Below are positions 33,998 to 42,720 of a stretch of 64,000 nucleotides of DNA, in pieces. The notes beneath the pieces are model-generated. The model was given only the letters and a program-made list of their open reading frames with translations. It was not told the origin of the DNA and ran no database searches. A program made the translations under genes and the position numbers. Each line of letters opens with the position of its first letter. The first letter of the stretch is position 1. Source of the stretch: Ga0077536 sp943370145 (GTDB lineage Bacteria; Pseudomonadota; Gammaproteobacteria; Ga0077536); assembly GCA_943370145.1 (NCBI GenBank), contig CALRPY020000005.1, positions 42,677 to 106,676 on the forward strand. Reading direction: 5' to 3'.

Positions 33998-34853
33998 GTG
34001 GGGACTCCGGTGTTGTCCATTGCCGCCGGTTGATGGCGTAGCGATCGATGCGCCCCTTGAAGGGCAGCAGCAGCATGCCGGGCAGCCAGCTCACGTCACG
34101 GGCTTTCGTGTAGTCGCGGATGCCGATGCTCATGCCGGTGTGGCCATTGCGCGGCTGGCCGCGCGAGGTGCCGAACAGGAAATCCCACCACGGCAGGTTG
34201 AAGCCGAAATTGGAGTTCGCCTCGTCGTCTTCCACGGAATGGTGAACGCGATGCATGTCTGGCGTGACCACGAAGAGTCGCAGCATGCGATCCAGCGCGA
34301 GGGGCAGCCGCACGTTGCCGTGGTTGAACATGGCCGTGGCGTTGAGCACCACTTCGAACACGATGACCGCGAGCACCGACGGGCCCAGCACGATGATCGC
34401 GGTGAACTTGATCAACATCGACAGCACGATTTCGAGCGGATGGAAGCGCGCGCCGGTCGTGAGATCGTAATCGGGATCGGCGTGGTGCACGCGGTGCAGC
34501 CGCCACAGCACGGGGATGGCATGCATCATCACGTGCTGCAGCCAGATCGTGAAATCCAGCGCGACGAGCGCAATCAGGCCTTCGACCCAGACGGGCAGCG
34601 CCACGAGGCTCAGGGCACCCCAGCCGCGCCCGCTGGCGAAGGCCGCAACACCCACCGCGCCGGCCGGGAAGAGAACCCGGACAATCGCCACATCCAGCGC
34701 GACCAGCGCCAGGTTGTTGGCCCAGCGAACCGGCTTGGATGCGGTCAGCGCTCGCCGCGGGGCCAGCGCTTCCCACAGCGCCATGACGAGCAGCACCGCG
34801 ATGAAAGCGCCACCGCGCACGCCCAGTTCATGTTCGGCCAGCCATTGGGTCAT
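33987..34853 (-). CDS. Fatty acid hydroxylase / sterol desaturase family protein
   Basis: 288 residues, at least four transmembrane helices. Three histidine boxes for a di-iron site: HVMMH, HRVHH (about residues 116-126), and HRVHHS near 203. Family members hydroxylate or desaturate fatty acids or sterol-like lipids. Overlaps the rhodanese gene after it. The first gene of a minus operon whose promoter faces the ArsR-rhodanese regulator gene, so the operon is probably controlled by it. Confidence 0.85.
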   Translation of the reverse strand: MTQWLAEHELGVRGGAFIAVLLVMALWEALAPRRALTASKPVRWANNLALVALDVAIVRVLFPAGAVGVAAFASGRGWGALSLVALPVWVEGLIALVALDFTIWLQHVMMHAIPVLWRLHRVHHADPDYDLTTGARFHPLEIVLSMLIKFTAIIVLGPSVLAVIVFEVVLNATAMFNHGNVRLPLALDRMLRLFVVTPDMHRVHHSVEDDEANSNFGFNLPWWDFLFGTSRGQPRNGHTGMSIGIRDYTKARDVSWLPGMLLLPFKGRIDRYAINRRQWTTPESPHEQ

Positions 34854-34891
34854 CGGAGTCGATTGATGCCTGCCTTGGTGCTGGCAAGATT

Positions 34892-34911
34892 ATTCAATTG
34901 ATTGATTGAAT
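34892..34911. promoter_or_regulatory. Candidate ArsR operator between divergent genes
   Basis: ATTCAATTGATTGATTGAAT has perfect 7-base arms (ATTCAAT and ATTGAAT) around TGATTG, in the 83-base gap between the desaturase start (34853) and the regulator start (34937). It is A/T-rich against a GC-rich background. Position and symmetry fit an operator for the ArsR-rhodanese protein, controlling both promoters. Confidence 0.65.
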
Positions 34912-34936
34912 GATAGAGGGAAGGCACAGTAGGCCC

Positions 34937-35608
34937 ATGACAACCGGACCGAAGCAGACCCTGTTCGCGGAACTCGCGCGCATCGCCCAGGCCTTGGGCC
35001 ATGCGCATCGGCTCGGCATCCTCGAGCAGGTTGCGCAGGGGGAGCGGACGGTCGAGGTCCTGGCGCTCGCCAGCGGGCTGTCGGTTGCCAACGCCTCCCA
35101 GCATCTGAAGCTCTTGCGCAGCGCGGGCCTGGTCGCCTCACGCCGGGTGGGAAAATTCGTGCACTACCGCCTTGCGGATGATTCGGTGCTCGAACTGGTC
35201 GCGGCCTTGCGGCGCACGGCGGAACGCAACTCGGCGGAAGTCGGGCGCGTGCTGAACGACTACTTCTGGCAGCGGGACAACATGGAAGCCGTGTCACGCG
35301 CCGAACTCCAGGAACGCATCGATCTCGGCCTGGTCACGGTGCTCGACGTGCGGCCGCACGACGAGTTCATGCTCGGGCATCTGCCGGGTTCAGTGAACGT
35401 GCCGCTCGATGAACTCGAGGCGCGGCTGTCGGAACTGGATCCCGCACAGGAAATCGTCGCCTACTGCCGCGGCGCCTACTGCGTATTGTCCTTCGACGCC
35501 GTGGCCCGCCTGCGGGCACTCGGCTTCAACGCACGACGCCTGGAGGACGGTTATCCGGAGTGGCGCGCCGCGGGCCTGCCGTGCGAAGTGTGCGAGGCGC
35601 ACGAATAG
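34937..35608 (+). CDS. ArsR-family regulator fused to a rhodanese domain
   Basis: 223 residues. The N-terminal winged helix (residues 5-100) contains SVANASQHLKLLRSAGLVASRR with the recognition helix; the C-terminal domain from about 118 is a rhodanese with VLDVRPHDEFMLGHLPGS and the active-site cysteine in AYCRGAYC. The fusion is known for regulators that sense sulfane sulfur; here sensing is an inference. The start at 34937 is preferred over 34910, which lies inside the palindrome. It probably represses itself and the divergent desaturase-rhodanese operon. Confidence 0.87.
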   Translation: MTTGPKQTLFAELARIAQALGHAHRLGILEQVAQGERTVEVLALASGLSVANASQHLKLLRSAGLVASRRVGKFVHYRLADDSVLELVAALRRTAERNSAEVGRVLNDYFWQRDNMEAVSRAELQERIDLGLVTVLDVRPHDEFMLGHLPGSVNVPLDELEARLSELDPAQEIVAYCRGAYCVLSFDAVARLRALGFNARRLEDGYPEWRAAGLPCEVCEAHE

Positions 35609-35847
35609 CACGCGCAGGACGAGATCCATTTTCCACGGGTACCAGGCCGATGGACTCAACGATGATTGGCCTTGCGTGACATGCGGGGCGGTGGCCGGGC
35701 TTGCGACGACAGCCACCCGATCAACGGTGAGCGACATCGACTTCTGCAGCTGTCCCGAGGCATGCCTTCCCGGCGCGCCACGGCGCCGAATGACCGGATA
35801 ATGCCGTCCCGATGTCGCTTACCGGCGCCCTCCCTGCGACACCGCCG

Positions 35848-36783
35848 TCACAGACTCGCCAGGAAATCGAATGTACGGTCGAATGCGCCGGCATCGACCT
35901 CGGCGATGGCGGCATTGAAATCAGTCGCGCCCGCGTCACGCACGCTTGCGATGCCGGCCCGTAACGCCGCCTCGTCGCCGACGATGGCGAGATCTGCAGG
36001 GTTCGCAACGCCTTCGCGATCGAGCATCGCGCGATAGCTCGGCAGATCGCCGTACACGGCAAGCGCCTTGCCAATCTGCGCCCGTGCTTCGTCCGGCTTG
36101 TTGGTGAGCACGATCGGAAAGCCTGCAATCACGCGCGGCGCGGGACGCCCGGCTGCCGCCGCGGCATTCGACAGCGTCGGGATGATGTGCTCTTCGAGCG
36201 TGCGCGGGCCGGCCAACCAGGTGATGGTGCCGGACGCCAGGCGGCCCGTGAGCTTCAACATCTGCTCGCCTAGCGCGGCGACGATCAGCGGGACTTCGCC
36301 CGCTCCGGCCGCCCCCACCGAGAGACCGCGCACGCAATACTGCTCGCCCTCGTAATTCACCACCTCTCCGCGCAGCAGCGGTGCCAGCACTTCCAGGTAC
36401 TCCTTCATGTGGCGCGCGGGCTTCGCGAAGGAAATGCCGAGCGCATCCTCAATCATCACCTTGTGCGCAAGCCCGATGCCCAGCACGAAGCGATTGCCGG
36501 AGGCCGACGCCGCCGTGACCGCCTGCTGCGCTATCGCGGTCGGATGTCTCGGGTAGGTCGGCGTCACCGCGGTGCCGACTTCTATGGTGCGCGTGGCGCG
36601 CCCGGCGATCGCCATGGTCATGATGGCGTCGAGCGCGAAAACGTTCGCCATCCAGACGTTTGAAAGGCCCGCAGCCTCGGCCCGCTGCGCGAGCGCGACC
36701 ACTTCGTCGACGGTAACTGAACGGCCGATCGCGTTGACGTCGCTGCTTGCCGCGCGCGCGCCGGTCATGATGCCGTACTTCAT
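35848..36783 (-). CDS. LLM class F420/flavin-dependent oxidoreductase
   Basis: 311 residues, TIM-barrel luciferase-like: MKYGIMTG, ALAQRAEAAGLSNVWMAN, TIEVGTAVTPTYPRHP, and GNRFVLGIGLAHKV. This shape is typical of the F420-dependent subgroup; whether this organism makes F420 cannot be told from the window. Unrelated in close sequence to the LLM gene at 15419. It stands between a 240-base gap and the haloacid dehalogenase gene, both on the minus strand. Confidence 0.82.
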   Translation of the reverse strand: MKYGIMTGARAASSDVNAIGRSVTVDEVVALAQRAEAAGLSNVWMANVFALDAIMTMAIAGRATRTIEVGTAVTPTYPRHPTAIAQQAVTAASASGNRFVLGIGLAHKVMIEDALGISFAKPARHMKEYLEVLAPLLRGEVVNYEGEQYCVRGLSVGAAGAGEVPLIVAALGEQMLKLTGRLASGTITWLAGPRTLEEHIIPTLSNAAAAAGRPAPRVIAGFPIVLTNKPDEARAQIGKALAVYGDLPSYRAMLDREGVANPADLAIVGDEAALRAGIASVRDAGATDFNAAIAEVDAGAFDRTFDFLASL

Positions 36784-36943
36784 GGAACATCCTCCTCGGT
36801 GAATGCGTGCTCCCTCAGTGAGGCGCGCTGTGTCGGGCGCAAATCCGGATCAGCCAGCGAAGGGTCTGTGTTTTGATGATGCCCGAGGCACGGCGCCGGA
36901 CGCAAACAGCCGGCGTCGCTACTGCATGGCGCGCGGTAACCCA

Positions 36944-37663
36944 TCAAGCCACACCCAGCACCTCGCACAATTCATCGAAGCGATCGACCACGAGATCATG
37001 CTGGGCGCCCGGCGTGGGATCCGGCGGGCCGGACGGCCCCCATTCATCGGCACGGCGCACAAACGCGGTTTTGAAGCCGACCGCTTTGGCGGCATCGAGG
37101 TCGAAGTTGTGGCAGGCGACCATCAGGCACTGCGATGGTTTGAACTGCAGGTAATGCGCCGCGGTGCGATAGGCTTCGGGCAGGATCTTGTACTTGCCTA
37201 TGCCTTCGCAGGAGATCACCGCATCCCACACCAGGCCGTTGCGGCGGGCGGTGTCGATGACGATGCGGTAACTGAGCAGCGTGAACGACGCGCAGATGTA
37301 ACGCGTGCGGAGCGCCGCGAGGGCCGCCGGAAAGTCGGGCCAGCACGTCAGCGTGTGAACCGCATCCCACCACACCGTGCGACGCTCGGCCACGGTGAAG
37401 GCGTCGAGTCCGTGGGCGGTGAGCGTCTCGTCGAGCGCGAGCCGGTGCGCATCATCGAAGTTGATTGCAGGAGGTTCATGTTCACCGAGATTGACGACCT
37501 TCGCCAGCGAGCGCTGGCGCATCTCGTTGGCGAGCGCATGCCAGTCGCGCGTGACCCGATGGGCAGCGCCCACTCGTGCCAGCGCAGTGACAAAACCCGT
37601 GTGCCAATCGAGTATCGTGCCGCCCGTATCGAAGGTGAGTGCCTTGATGTCAGTCATTGGCAT
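36944..37663 (-). CDS. Haloacid dehalogenase superfamily protein (type II-like)
   Basis: 239 residues. The nucleophile motif FDTGGTILDW (about 10-19), a helical cap, a serine/threonine motif (CASFTLLS), lysine in IGKYKILPEAY, and the acidic CHNFDLDAAK loop all fit the HAD fold. The DTGG text resembles L-2-haloacid dehalogenases, but the substrate is not proven. The start at 37663 with AGGA at proper spacing is preferred. Confidence 0.82.
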   Translation of the reverse strand: MPMTDIKALTFDTGGTILDWHTGFVTALARVGAAHRVTRDWHALANEMRQRSLAKVVNLGEHEPPAINFDDAHRLALDETLTAHGLDAFTVAERRTVWWDAVHTLTCWPDFPAALAALRTRYICASFTLLSYRIVIDTARRNGLVWDAVISCEGIGKYKILPEAYRTAAHYLQFKPSQCLMVACHNFDLDAAKAVGFKTAFVRRADEWGPSGPPDPTPGAQHDLVVDRFDELCEVLGVA

Positions 37664-37798
37664 CCGGAGTTCCTGTGTTGGCGTGGTTGCTGTACCGACG
37701 TCCGTTGACCATGGCACGGCGTATGCCGCCGTGCGCGCGCCGGCGCCGGCGCCGGCGCCGATAATCGGCCGAACCGGGGTGAAGAGTCCACCGGCGGA

Positions 37799-38407
37799 CT
37801 AACTCCGCGTGGCCAGCACCTGCGCCCTGAACTCCTCGGTCGAATTCACGTGCGGGAACGGCAGGTCCGGAATCGGCACGCCGAGTGCGGCGCAGATCGG
37901 CCCCCAACCATCACCGGCCTGCCACTCGACCAGCCTCGCCGCGGGCGCGCCTTCGCGCACCGCGCGGTTGTGCGCCTCGAAGGCCGCAATCGCCGCCTCG
38001 CGATCGTGCGTGGCGCTGGTGAAGCGTGCGGCGAGCATCGCGTCGACCATCTCGCGCCACGGGCCCGTCACACTCTGGATCGCCTCGAAGATGGTGTTCG
38101 ACGCACTGCGCCACCAGCCTTCCGCATCCCGCGTTGAGAGCAGGATGACGGCGTCCGGAAAGGCCGCCGCGATTTCCGGCCAGAACGCGGCCGCCGGCCA
38201 GTCCACCGCTGCGCCGTAGGGTCCGAGCAATGCCCGCCAGTCCACAGGTTCGTTACGCGCAACCGCGCGCCAGAGTGGAATGTGCTCCGGGTGCGCGCGC
38301 ACCTCGAACATGTGATAGCAGGGCTCGCCGAGCAGGGTTTCGAGTGCCTGGCGCAGGGAGAGCGTTCCGGTGCGGCCGACACCGGCGCCGATGAGTTTAA
38401 GGGTCAT
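37799..38407 (-). CDS. Sulfotransferase family protein
   Basis: 202 residues. The phosphosulfate-binding loop GAGVGRTGTLSL lies at residues 6-17, and a RDAEGWWRS segment near 100-110 supplies the second binding site. The family moves sulfate from PAPS to a hydroxyl or amine; many such short bacterial members have unknown acceptors. A good GAGGAG ribosome site precedes the ATG at 38407. Confidence 0.82.
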   Translation of the reverse strand: MTLKLIGAGVGRTGTLSLRQALETLLGEPCYHMFEVRAHPEHIPLWRAVARNEPVDWRALLGPYGAAVDWPAAAFWPEIAAAFPDAVILLSTRDAEGWWRSASNTIFEAIQSVTGPWREMVDAMLAARFTSATHDREAAIAAFEAHNRAVREGAPAARLVEWQAGDGWGPICAALGVPIPDLPFPHVNSTEEFRAQVLATRS

Positions 38408-38579
38408 GCGTGGCTCCTCGCGTTGAGTTGGTGCACGGGCAACAAGCACGGGCAGGGCGTGCGCTGGGAGTATAGGCCGCGAGCGTGTCCCCAGCCGGCT
38501 CTCGGTTCGCGCGCCCGGCCTCGCGGAGATGTGGCAAGCTGACCGCTCTTCGAACAGCGCATGCCAATACGCCGCGAAC

Positions 38580-39056
38580 ATGCACTCTCTCGAGCGAATC
38601 GTCTCCGGCGGCCAGACGGGTGCTGATCGTGCCGCGCTCGATGCCGCGATCCGGCTCGGCCTGCCCCATGGCGGATGGTGCCCGGCAGGGCGGCGCGCTG
38701 AAGATGGCAGTATCCCCGCACACTATCACCTCACTGAAACGCCCAGCCGCGGGTACACCCAGCGCACCCGCTGGAACATCCGCGACTCGGACGGCACCGT
38801 GGTTTTCACCCTGGCGCACGACCTGAAGGGCGGGTCGTTGATGACCTGGCAATATGCGCGCCGTATCGGCAAGCCGTGCCTGCACCTGTGCGCCGGGCAT
38901 CCCGCCGCCACGAATCAACTTCGAGACTTCGTCGCTGCCCATGGAATCCACCATTTGAACGTGGCCGGCTCGCGCGAGAGCCGCGAACCCGGCATCCACG
39001 CATGGACCCTGCAGTTGATCTGCCGCGCGCGCTGCACCGACTGGAAAGTGAAATGA
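38580..39056 (+). CDS. Putative molybdenum-carrier / YpsA-like Rossmann protein
   Basis: 158 residues. The start motif RIVSGGQTGADRAALDAAI (about 6-24), then GGWCPAGRRAEDG and TLAHDLKGGS, is the pattern of proteins related to the molybdenum cofactor carrier and to the LOG/YpsA group. It binds nucleotides or cofactor in a Rossmann-type cleft. Function in bacteria is not proven. Confidence 0.75.
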   Translation: MHSLERIVSGGQTGADRAALDAAIRLGLPHGGWCPAGRRAEDGSIPAHYHLTETPSRGYTQRTRWNIRDSDGTVVFTLAHDLKGGSLMTWQYARRIGKPCLHLCAGHPAATNQLRDFVAAHGIHHLNVAGSRESREPGIHAWTLQLICRARCTDWKVK

Positions 39057-39296
39057 CGCAAGCGTCCATTCACGCCCCGTCGAGTTCCGCTGTCGACACG
39101 TCCAGGCCTGCTGCATCGCCGGTTCGGTCTTCGAGCGCGAGGCGCTTGCCGCACGCTTCGCCCCCTTCCGGGTTCTCATCGGTCAGGCACGCGGCGCCGA
39201 CGCAGGCCGCAGCCTGCCAGCCCTGAACTTAACGCTGATCGACATTCGCGGCATCATGCAAATCCCGTCCACCACGATCATTGCGAGTTCCAGGCG

Positions 39297-40031
39297 ATGC
39301 CAAGCATTCTCATCACCGGCGCCAGCGCCGGCATCGGCCACGCGACCGCCGCGCGCTTTCTCGACGCGGGCTGGCAGGTCGCGTTGCTCGCCCGCCGGGC
39401 CGAGGAACTGGCCCACCTAGCCGCCGGCCGCGCCAACGCACTTGCGCTGCCGGCCGATGTCACCCGGGCCGACGAGGTGGACGCCGCGTTTGCCAGGGCT
39501 GTGGCCGAGTTCGGGCGTCTTGACGTGCTGTTCAACAACGCCGGCCGCTTCGGCCCCTCAGGGTTGATCGACGAGATATCGCCAGACGACTGGCGGGAGA
39601 CGGTGGCAGTCAACCTGAATGGCATGTTCCTCTGCGCGCGCGCCGCGTTCCGGCAGATGCGCGCGCAGTCGCCGCAGGGCGGGCGCATCATCAACAACGG
39701 CTCGATCTCCGCCCATGCGCCGCGGCCCGGCTCGGTCGCCTACACCAGCACCAAGCATGCGATTACCGGCTTGACGAAGACGCTCGCGCTGGATGGACGC
39801 CCGTTCGACATCTGCTGCGGGCAGATCGACATCGGCAACGCCGCCACGAACATGACTGCAGCAATGGGGAGCGGCGTGCGCCAAGCCGACGACAGCCTGC
39901 GCGCGGAAGACCGCATGGAGGTCAGCCACGTGGCCGACGCGGTCCTGCAGATGGCCACGTTGCCGCTGAGCGCCAACGTACTGTTCACGACGATCATGGC
40001 GAGCAAGATGCCGTTCGTCGGGCGGGGCTAG
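39297..40031 (+). CDS. Short-chain dehydrogenase/reductase (SDR)
   Basis: 244 residues. Nucleotide-binding TGASAGIG (residues 7-14), NNAGRFG, catalytic serine in NGSISAHA, and YTSTK (Tyr-x-x-x-Lys) near 149-153. An NAD(P)-dependent oxidoreductase; the substrate is unknown. The intergenic region before it (39057-39296) holds no gene I recognise. A GGGGACAG repeat follows it. Confidence 0.88.
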   Translation: MPSILITGASAGIGHATAARFLDAGWQVALLARRAEELAHLAAGRANALALPADVTRADEVDAAFARAVAEFGRLDVLFNNAGRFGPSGLIDEISPDDWRETVAVNLNGMFLCARAAFRQMRAQSPQGGRIINNGSISAHAPRPGSVAYTSTKHAITGLTKTLALDGRPFDICCGQIDIGNAATNMTAAMGSGVRQADDSLRAEDRMEVSHVADAVLQMATLPLSANVLFTTIMASKMPFVGRG

Positions 40032-40044
40032 TGGCTCGGCGAGA

Positions 40045-40137
40045 AATCGGGGACAGACCACTATTAGCGGCGAACCGGAGAAATCGGGGACAGACCACTA
40101 TTCGCTATTCGCGGCGAACCGTGGCCTGTCCCCGATT
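40045..40137. repeat. GGGGACAGACCAC repeats, one half and one hairpin
   Basis: AATCGGGGACAGACCAC starts at 40045 as an unpaired half; the second copy (40082-40098) pairs with GTGGCCTGTCCCCGATT at 40121-40137 (one mismatch). Same family as 1006-1045 and 28107-28154. Confidence 0.8.
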
Positions 40138-40471
40138 CCGCGCGCGGGCTTCTGGGGTCTACCCAGGGCCGCGACCCTGCCAACTTGCTGATCGCCGCAG
40201 ATATGCGCCAGACGCTGTCGATCGCGGTGTTCGCATCCGCCGCGCCCGATCGTGACCCAGAAGCGCACCCCCCGCCGAAGCGGTGGGTTACGACTGTCGG
40301 GCCAATGCGGGTCGCGACGACCGGCGAGGTCGAAGGTGGTCCGCTCCTAACGACAGCAAGCGAATTCTTGCGCCGTCTCCTAGTCCGGATCAACCGCGAC
40401 ATCGTCTCCAAAGCCACCGGTTACAAAACCGGTGAGCGTCCGATGGATTATCACAGCACCAGGTCGTGGTC
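40138..40471. other. Unidentified sequence with a hairpin
   Basis: 334 bases between the SDR gene region and the group II intron end. It includes a perfect 8-base hairpin CACCGGTT-ACAA-AACCGGTG (40415-40434). An open frame (about 40185-40481 on the plus strand) is present, but I cannot support it as a gene. This stretch is the outside flank of the intron end. Confidence 0.4.
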
Positions 40472-40502
40472 GAGTAGCTAAGCCATGCGGCTTCGCCCTC
40501 AC

Positions 40503-40536
40503 AGATCCGAGCATGCGGCTTTCCCGCACTCGGCTC
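40503..40536 (-). ncRNA. Group II intron domain V
   Basis: 34 nucleotides beginning GAGCCGAGTGCGGGAAAGCC and ending CTCGGATCT, the length and first bases of a bacterial domain V. It lies just after the reverse-transcriptase stop at 40547, the usual arrangement. Confidence 0.7.
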
Positions 40537-40546
40537 TTCCCGAAGG

Positions 40547-41203
40547 TCACTCGCGCCATACCCGTTGCTCCGCCCAAGAACGAGTGATCCGCACCGGTGG
40601 CAGAGAGTAGCGCGCCGTCACTGTATCGAACCAGCCCCATCCTGCGCGGCGCGAGCGTTGGCAGCGCCGCCTCAGGCATGTGAACCAGATCCGCCGCAGT
40701 TGCTGCCGGAAGCCGGCCAGCACCCGCCAGTTGTGCGGCATGCCGTAGTACGCGCAATGGCCGCGCAGCACGCTGACGTACCAGCGGTGCTGGTCGGCCA
40801 GGGGATCGTGCATGCGTCGCCACGCGTCACGGCGCAACTCGTTCAACTTGCGGGTAACGCGCTTGCTCTGCGTCTTGTGCTTCACGATGAACCGCCCGTC
40901 CCGCGTCCACCCGCAGTAGTGGGTGAAGCCGAGGAAGGCGAACGTACGGGGACGAGGCAGCCCGCGCTTTGCGCGCTGGATCGCCGGGAGGCGTCCGAAC
41001 GCGATCAGCCGCGTCTTCTCCTCATGCAGCCGAAGGTCGAACTGGTTCAGCCGTAACTGCAAGTCGCGCAACATCCGTTCCGCATCCGTCCTGCTCTCGA
41101 AGCCCATCACGAAGTCGTCGGCGTAGCGCACAACGCTAACGAGACCGCGCGCATGGCGCCGCCTCCATTGATGAACCCAGAGGTCAAGCACGTAGTGCAG
41201 GAA
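40547..41203 (-). pseudogene. Group II intron reverse transcriptase, N-terminus missing
   Basis: The remaining codons run from FLHYVLDLW through VVRYADDFVMGFE (the YADD catalytic box), then FLGFTHYCGW and a maturase (X) domain to the stop at 40547. The upstream frame breaks within TTCCTGCACTAC at about 41203; no N-terminal domain is found further on. About 218 residues remain of a protein that is normally about 420 or more. Confidence 0.85.
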
Positions 41204-41276
41204 CCATCGGCCTCGAAGTGCATGTTAATCGCCATGTCTCGAACCGGATTGAAACAATCCCTAAGCCCGCGCCCCG

Positions 41277-41465
41277 TCAGGCCGTGCCATCACCTTGCCG
41301 TTCTTCAATCAATCGGCGGAACTCCTGCGTCACGGCGCGCGCTGCGTCCTCACCCAGCCCCTCGCGCAGGGTCACGAGGAGGAGTAACTGCGCGCCGGCC
41401 TTGCTGAGGGCAGCGCGCTCGACCGCCCCCTCGTCGGCTTCCTCGACCACGGTTGTCTTGCTCAT
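41277..41465 (-). CDS. Small hypothetical protein
   Basis: 62 residues, helical and acidic at the start (MSKTTVVEEADEGAVERA), with the core AQLLLLVTLREGLGEDAARAVTQEF. Weak ribosome site. It lies between the intron remnant and the AbiE operon in the opposite direction. I do not recognise it; it could be a small regulatory or antitoxin-like protein, or chance. Confidence 0.4.
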   Translation of the reverse strand: MSKTTVVEEADEGAVERAALSKAGAQLLLLVTLREGLGEDAARAVTQEFRRLIEERQGDGTA

Positions 41466-41556
41466 GCCCTACTCTTAACCGCTCGCGGACACGGCGGACA
41501 CGGTGTCCGGGTTGTCCATGCCTCAGCGCGCGCGTGCGCGACGACAGCTTTCGGAA

Positions 41557-41644
41557 CGTTCATAAATCGGATCCGTTCATTTTTTGTGAACATAGGCAAT
41601 ACTTGAACGTCTGGTGTCGCGCGTTCATAATCCGAAAGCGTTCA
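41557..41644. promoter_or_regulatory. Three-unit 23-bp operator array of the AbiE operon
   Basis: Three 23-base units of pattern CGTTCA-N11-YGTTCA: 41557-41579 (direct), 41587-41609 (inverted), 41622-41644 (direct). The direct units share CGTTCATAA and TC-GA inside. The array is about 24-110 bases ahead of the antitoxin ATG at 41668, in the promoter region. AbiEi antitoxins bind 23-base inverted repeats upstream of their operon (family knowledge), so this array is the likely autoregulation site. Confidence 0.75.
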
Positions 41645-41667
41645 AAACCATTGAACTGAACCAAGAA

Positions 41668-42720
41668 ATGAACAACGCAGAGGAAGAAGACTACCTCGAA
41701 GGAGCCAAGGCCGTCCTGAACCGGGCTGGCCTCGACGTTGCGCCCTTTCGTGCGCCCGCCGGCGTTCCTCGCGGCTGGGCCGACGCTTGGCTGCGTGTTG
41801 GCCGCGGCGAGGATGGTGTTGGCTACCTGGTTGAGGTCAAGCGCACGGTGACAGCGGGCACGCTCGGCGGGGTCATTGCCCAGTTGCGGGATCGCGCAAC
41901 CAAGACCGGCCTACCGGCGCTGCTGATCACCGACTACGTCACACCACCCGTGGCTGCGGCGCTGCGCGACCAGGGGCAGCAGTTCGCAGATGTTGCCGGC
42001 AACGCCTACCTGACCGGACCGGGGCACTACGTCTACATCGCGGGCCAGCGGCCCAAGGAACGGCGGGTGGTTGCACACGGCGGCGGCACGCTGACCACCA
42101 ATGGATTGAAGGTCCTCTTTGCCCTGCTCTGCCATCCGGCACTGGCGGGAGCGCCGCAGCGCACGCTGGCGGCGGCCGCGAACGTCGCCCTTGGGGCCGT
42201 GCCTGCGGCGCTCAAGGGGCTTCAGGCCGAAGGCCACGTGGTGATGATCCGGCGCGAGCGGCGCTTTCGCGGCGCAAAGCGCCTGCTGGACGACTGGGCG
42301 CAGGGATATGCACGGCGCTTGCGTCCCAAGACACTGCATGCCACCTACATGACCGAGCGCTTTGATGCGTGGCGTGACTGGCCGCTGGACCCAAAAGAAG
42401 TTCGCTGGGGCGGCGAACCGGCCGCCGCGCTGGTGACCGACTACCTGCGACCCGGCGTGCTAACGCTGTACGCCGAGCGCCTGCCGCCGCGCTTGATCGT
42501 CGAGCAACGGTTGAAAAGGGAAGAACACGTCGGCGACCAACGTTACGTCGAAGAGCGACGCCCATTCTGGGGCGCGTTGCAGGTCGATCAGGCACATGCC
42601 GACGTCGTGCCTCTCGTGCTGGTCTACGCCGATCTGCTGGCCACCGGCGACGGTCGTTGTCTCGAGACCGCGCAGATGCTTTACGAGGCCCACCTTGCTC
42701 GACTTCTCCCAACGCCCTGA
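41668..42720 (+). CDS. AbiEi-family antitoxin (type IV toxin-antitoxin)
   Basis: 350 residues. Start MNNAEEEDYLEGAK chosen because of the start context and the operator upstream. The N-terminal half has an endonuclease-like fold text (YLVEVKRTVTAGTLGGVIAQL), the middle carries a winged-helix region (TTNGLKVLFALLCHPALAG...GHVVMIRRERRFRG), and the C-terminal half is typical of long AbiEi members. The AbiEi antitoxin is proposed to repress the operon and neutralise the toxin gene next to it. The stop overlaps the toxin start by 26 bases. Confidence 0.8.
   Translation: MNNAEEEDYLEGAKAVLNRAGLDVAPFRAPAGVPRGWADAWLRVGRGEDGVGYLVEVKRTVTAGTLGGVIAQLRDRATKTGLPALLITDYVTPPVAAALRDQGQQFADVAGNAYLTGPGHYVYIAGQRPKERRVVAHGGGTLTTNGLKVLFALLCHPALAGAPQRTLAAAANVALGAVPAALKGLQAEGHVVMIRRERRFRGAKRLLDDWAQGYARRLRPKTLHATYMTERFDAWRDWPLDPKEVRWGGEPAAALVTDYLRPGVLTLYAERLPPRLIVEQRLKREEHVGDQRYVEERRPFWGALQVDQAHADVVPLVLVYADLLATGDGRCLETAQMLYEAHLARLLPTP

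Larger units (their letters stand above)
40472..41203 (-). mobile_element. 5'-truncated group II intron
   Basis: On the minus strand: the C-terminal part of an intron reverse transcriptase (40547-41203), then a GAGCCGAGTGCGGGAAAGCC-type stem (domain V, 40503-40536), then a domain VI-like tail ending CTACTCGAC near 40472. The front half of the intron (5' end, N-terminal reverse transcriptase) is missing, so it cannot splice by itself. Confidence 0.78.

Noticed and set aside
39057..39296. Possible small gene between the molybdenum-carrier-like gene and the SDR
   Set aside because: No frame has a start with a ribosome site and a family-like sequence.
40185..40481. Possible 98-residue plus-strand gene in the intron flank
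   Set aside because: It has a protein-like stretch in the middle but no ribosome site or recognised domain, and it crosses the intron end; left as unidentified.
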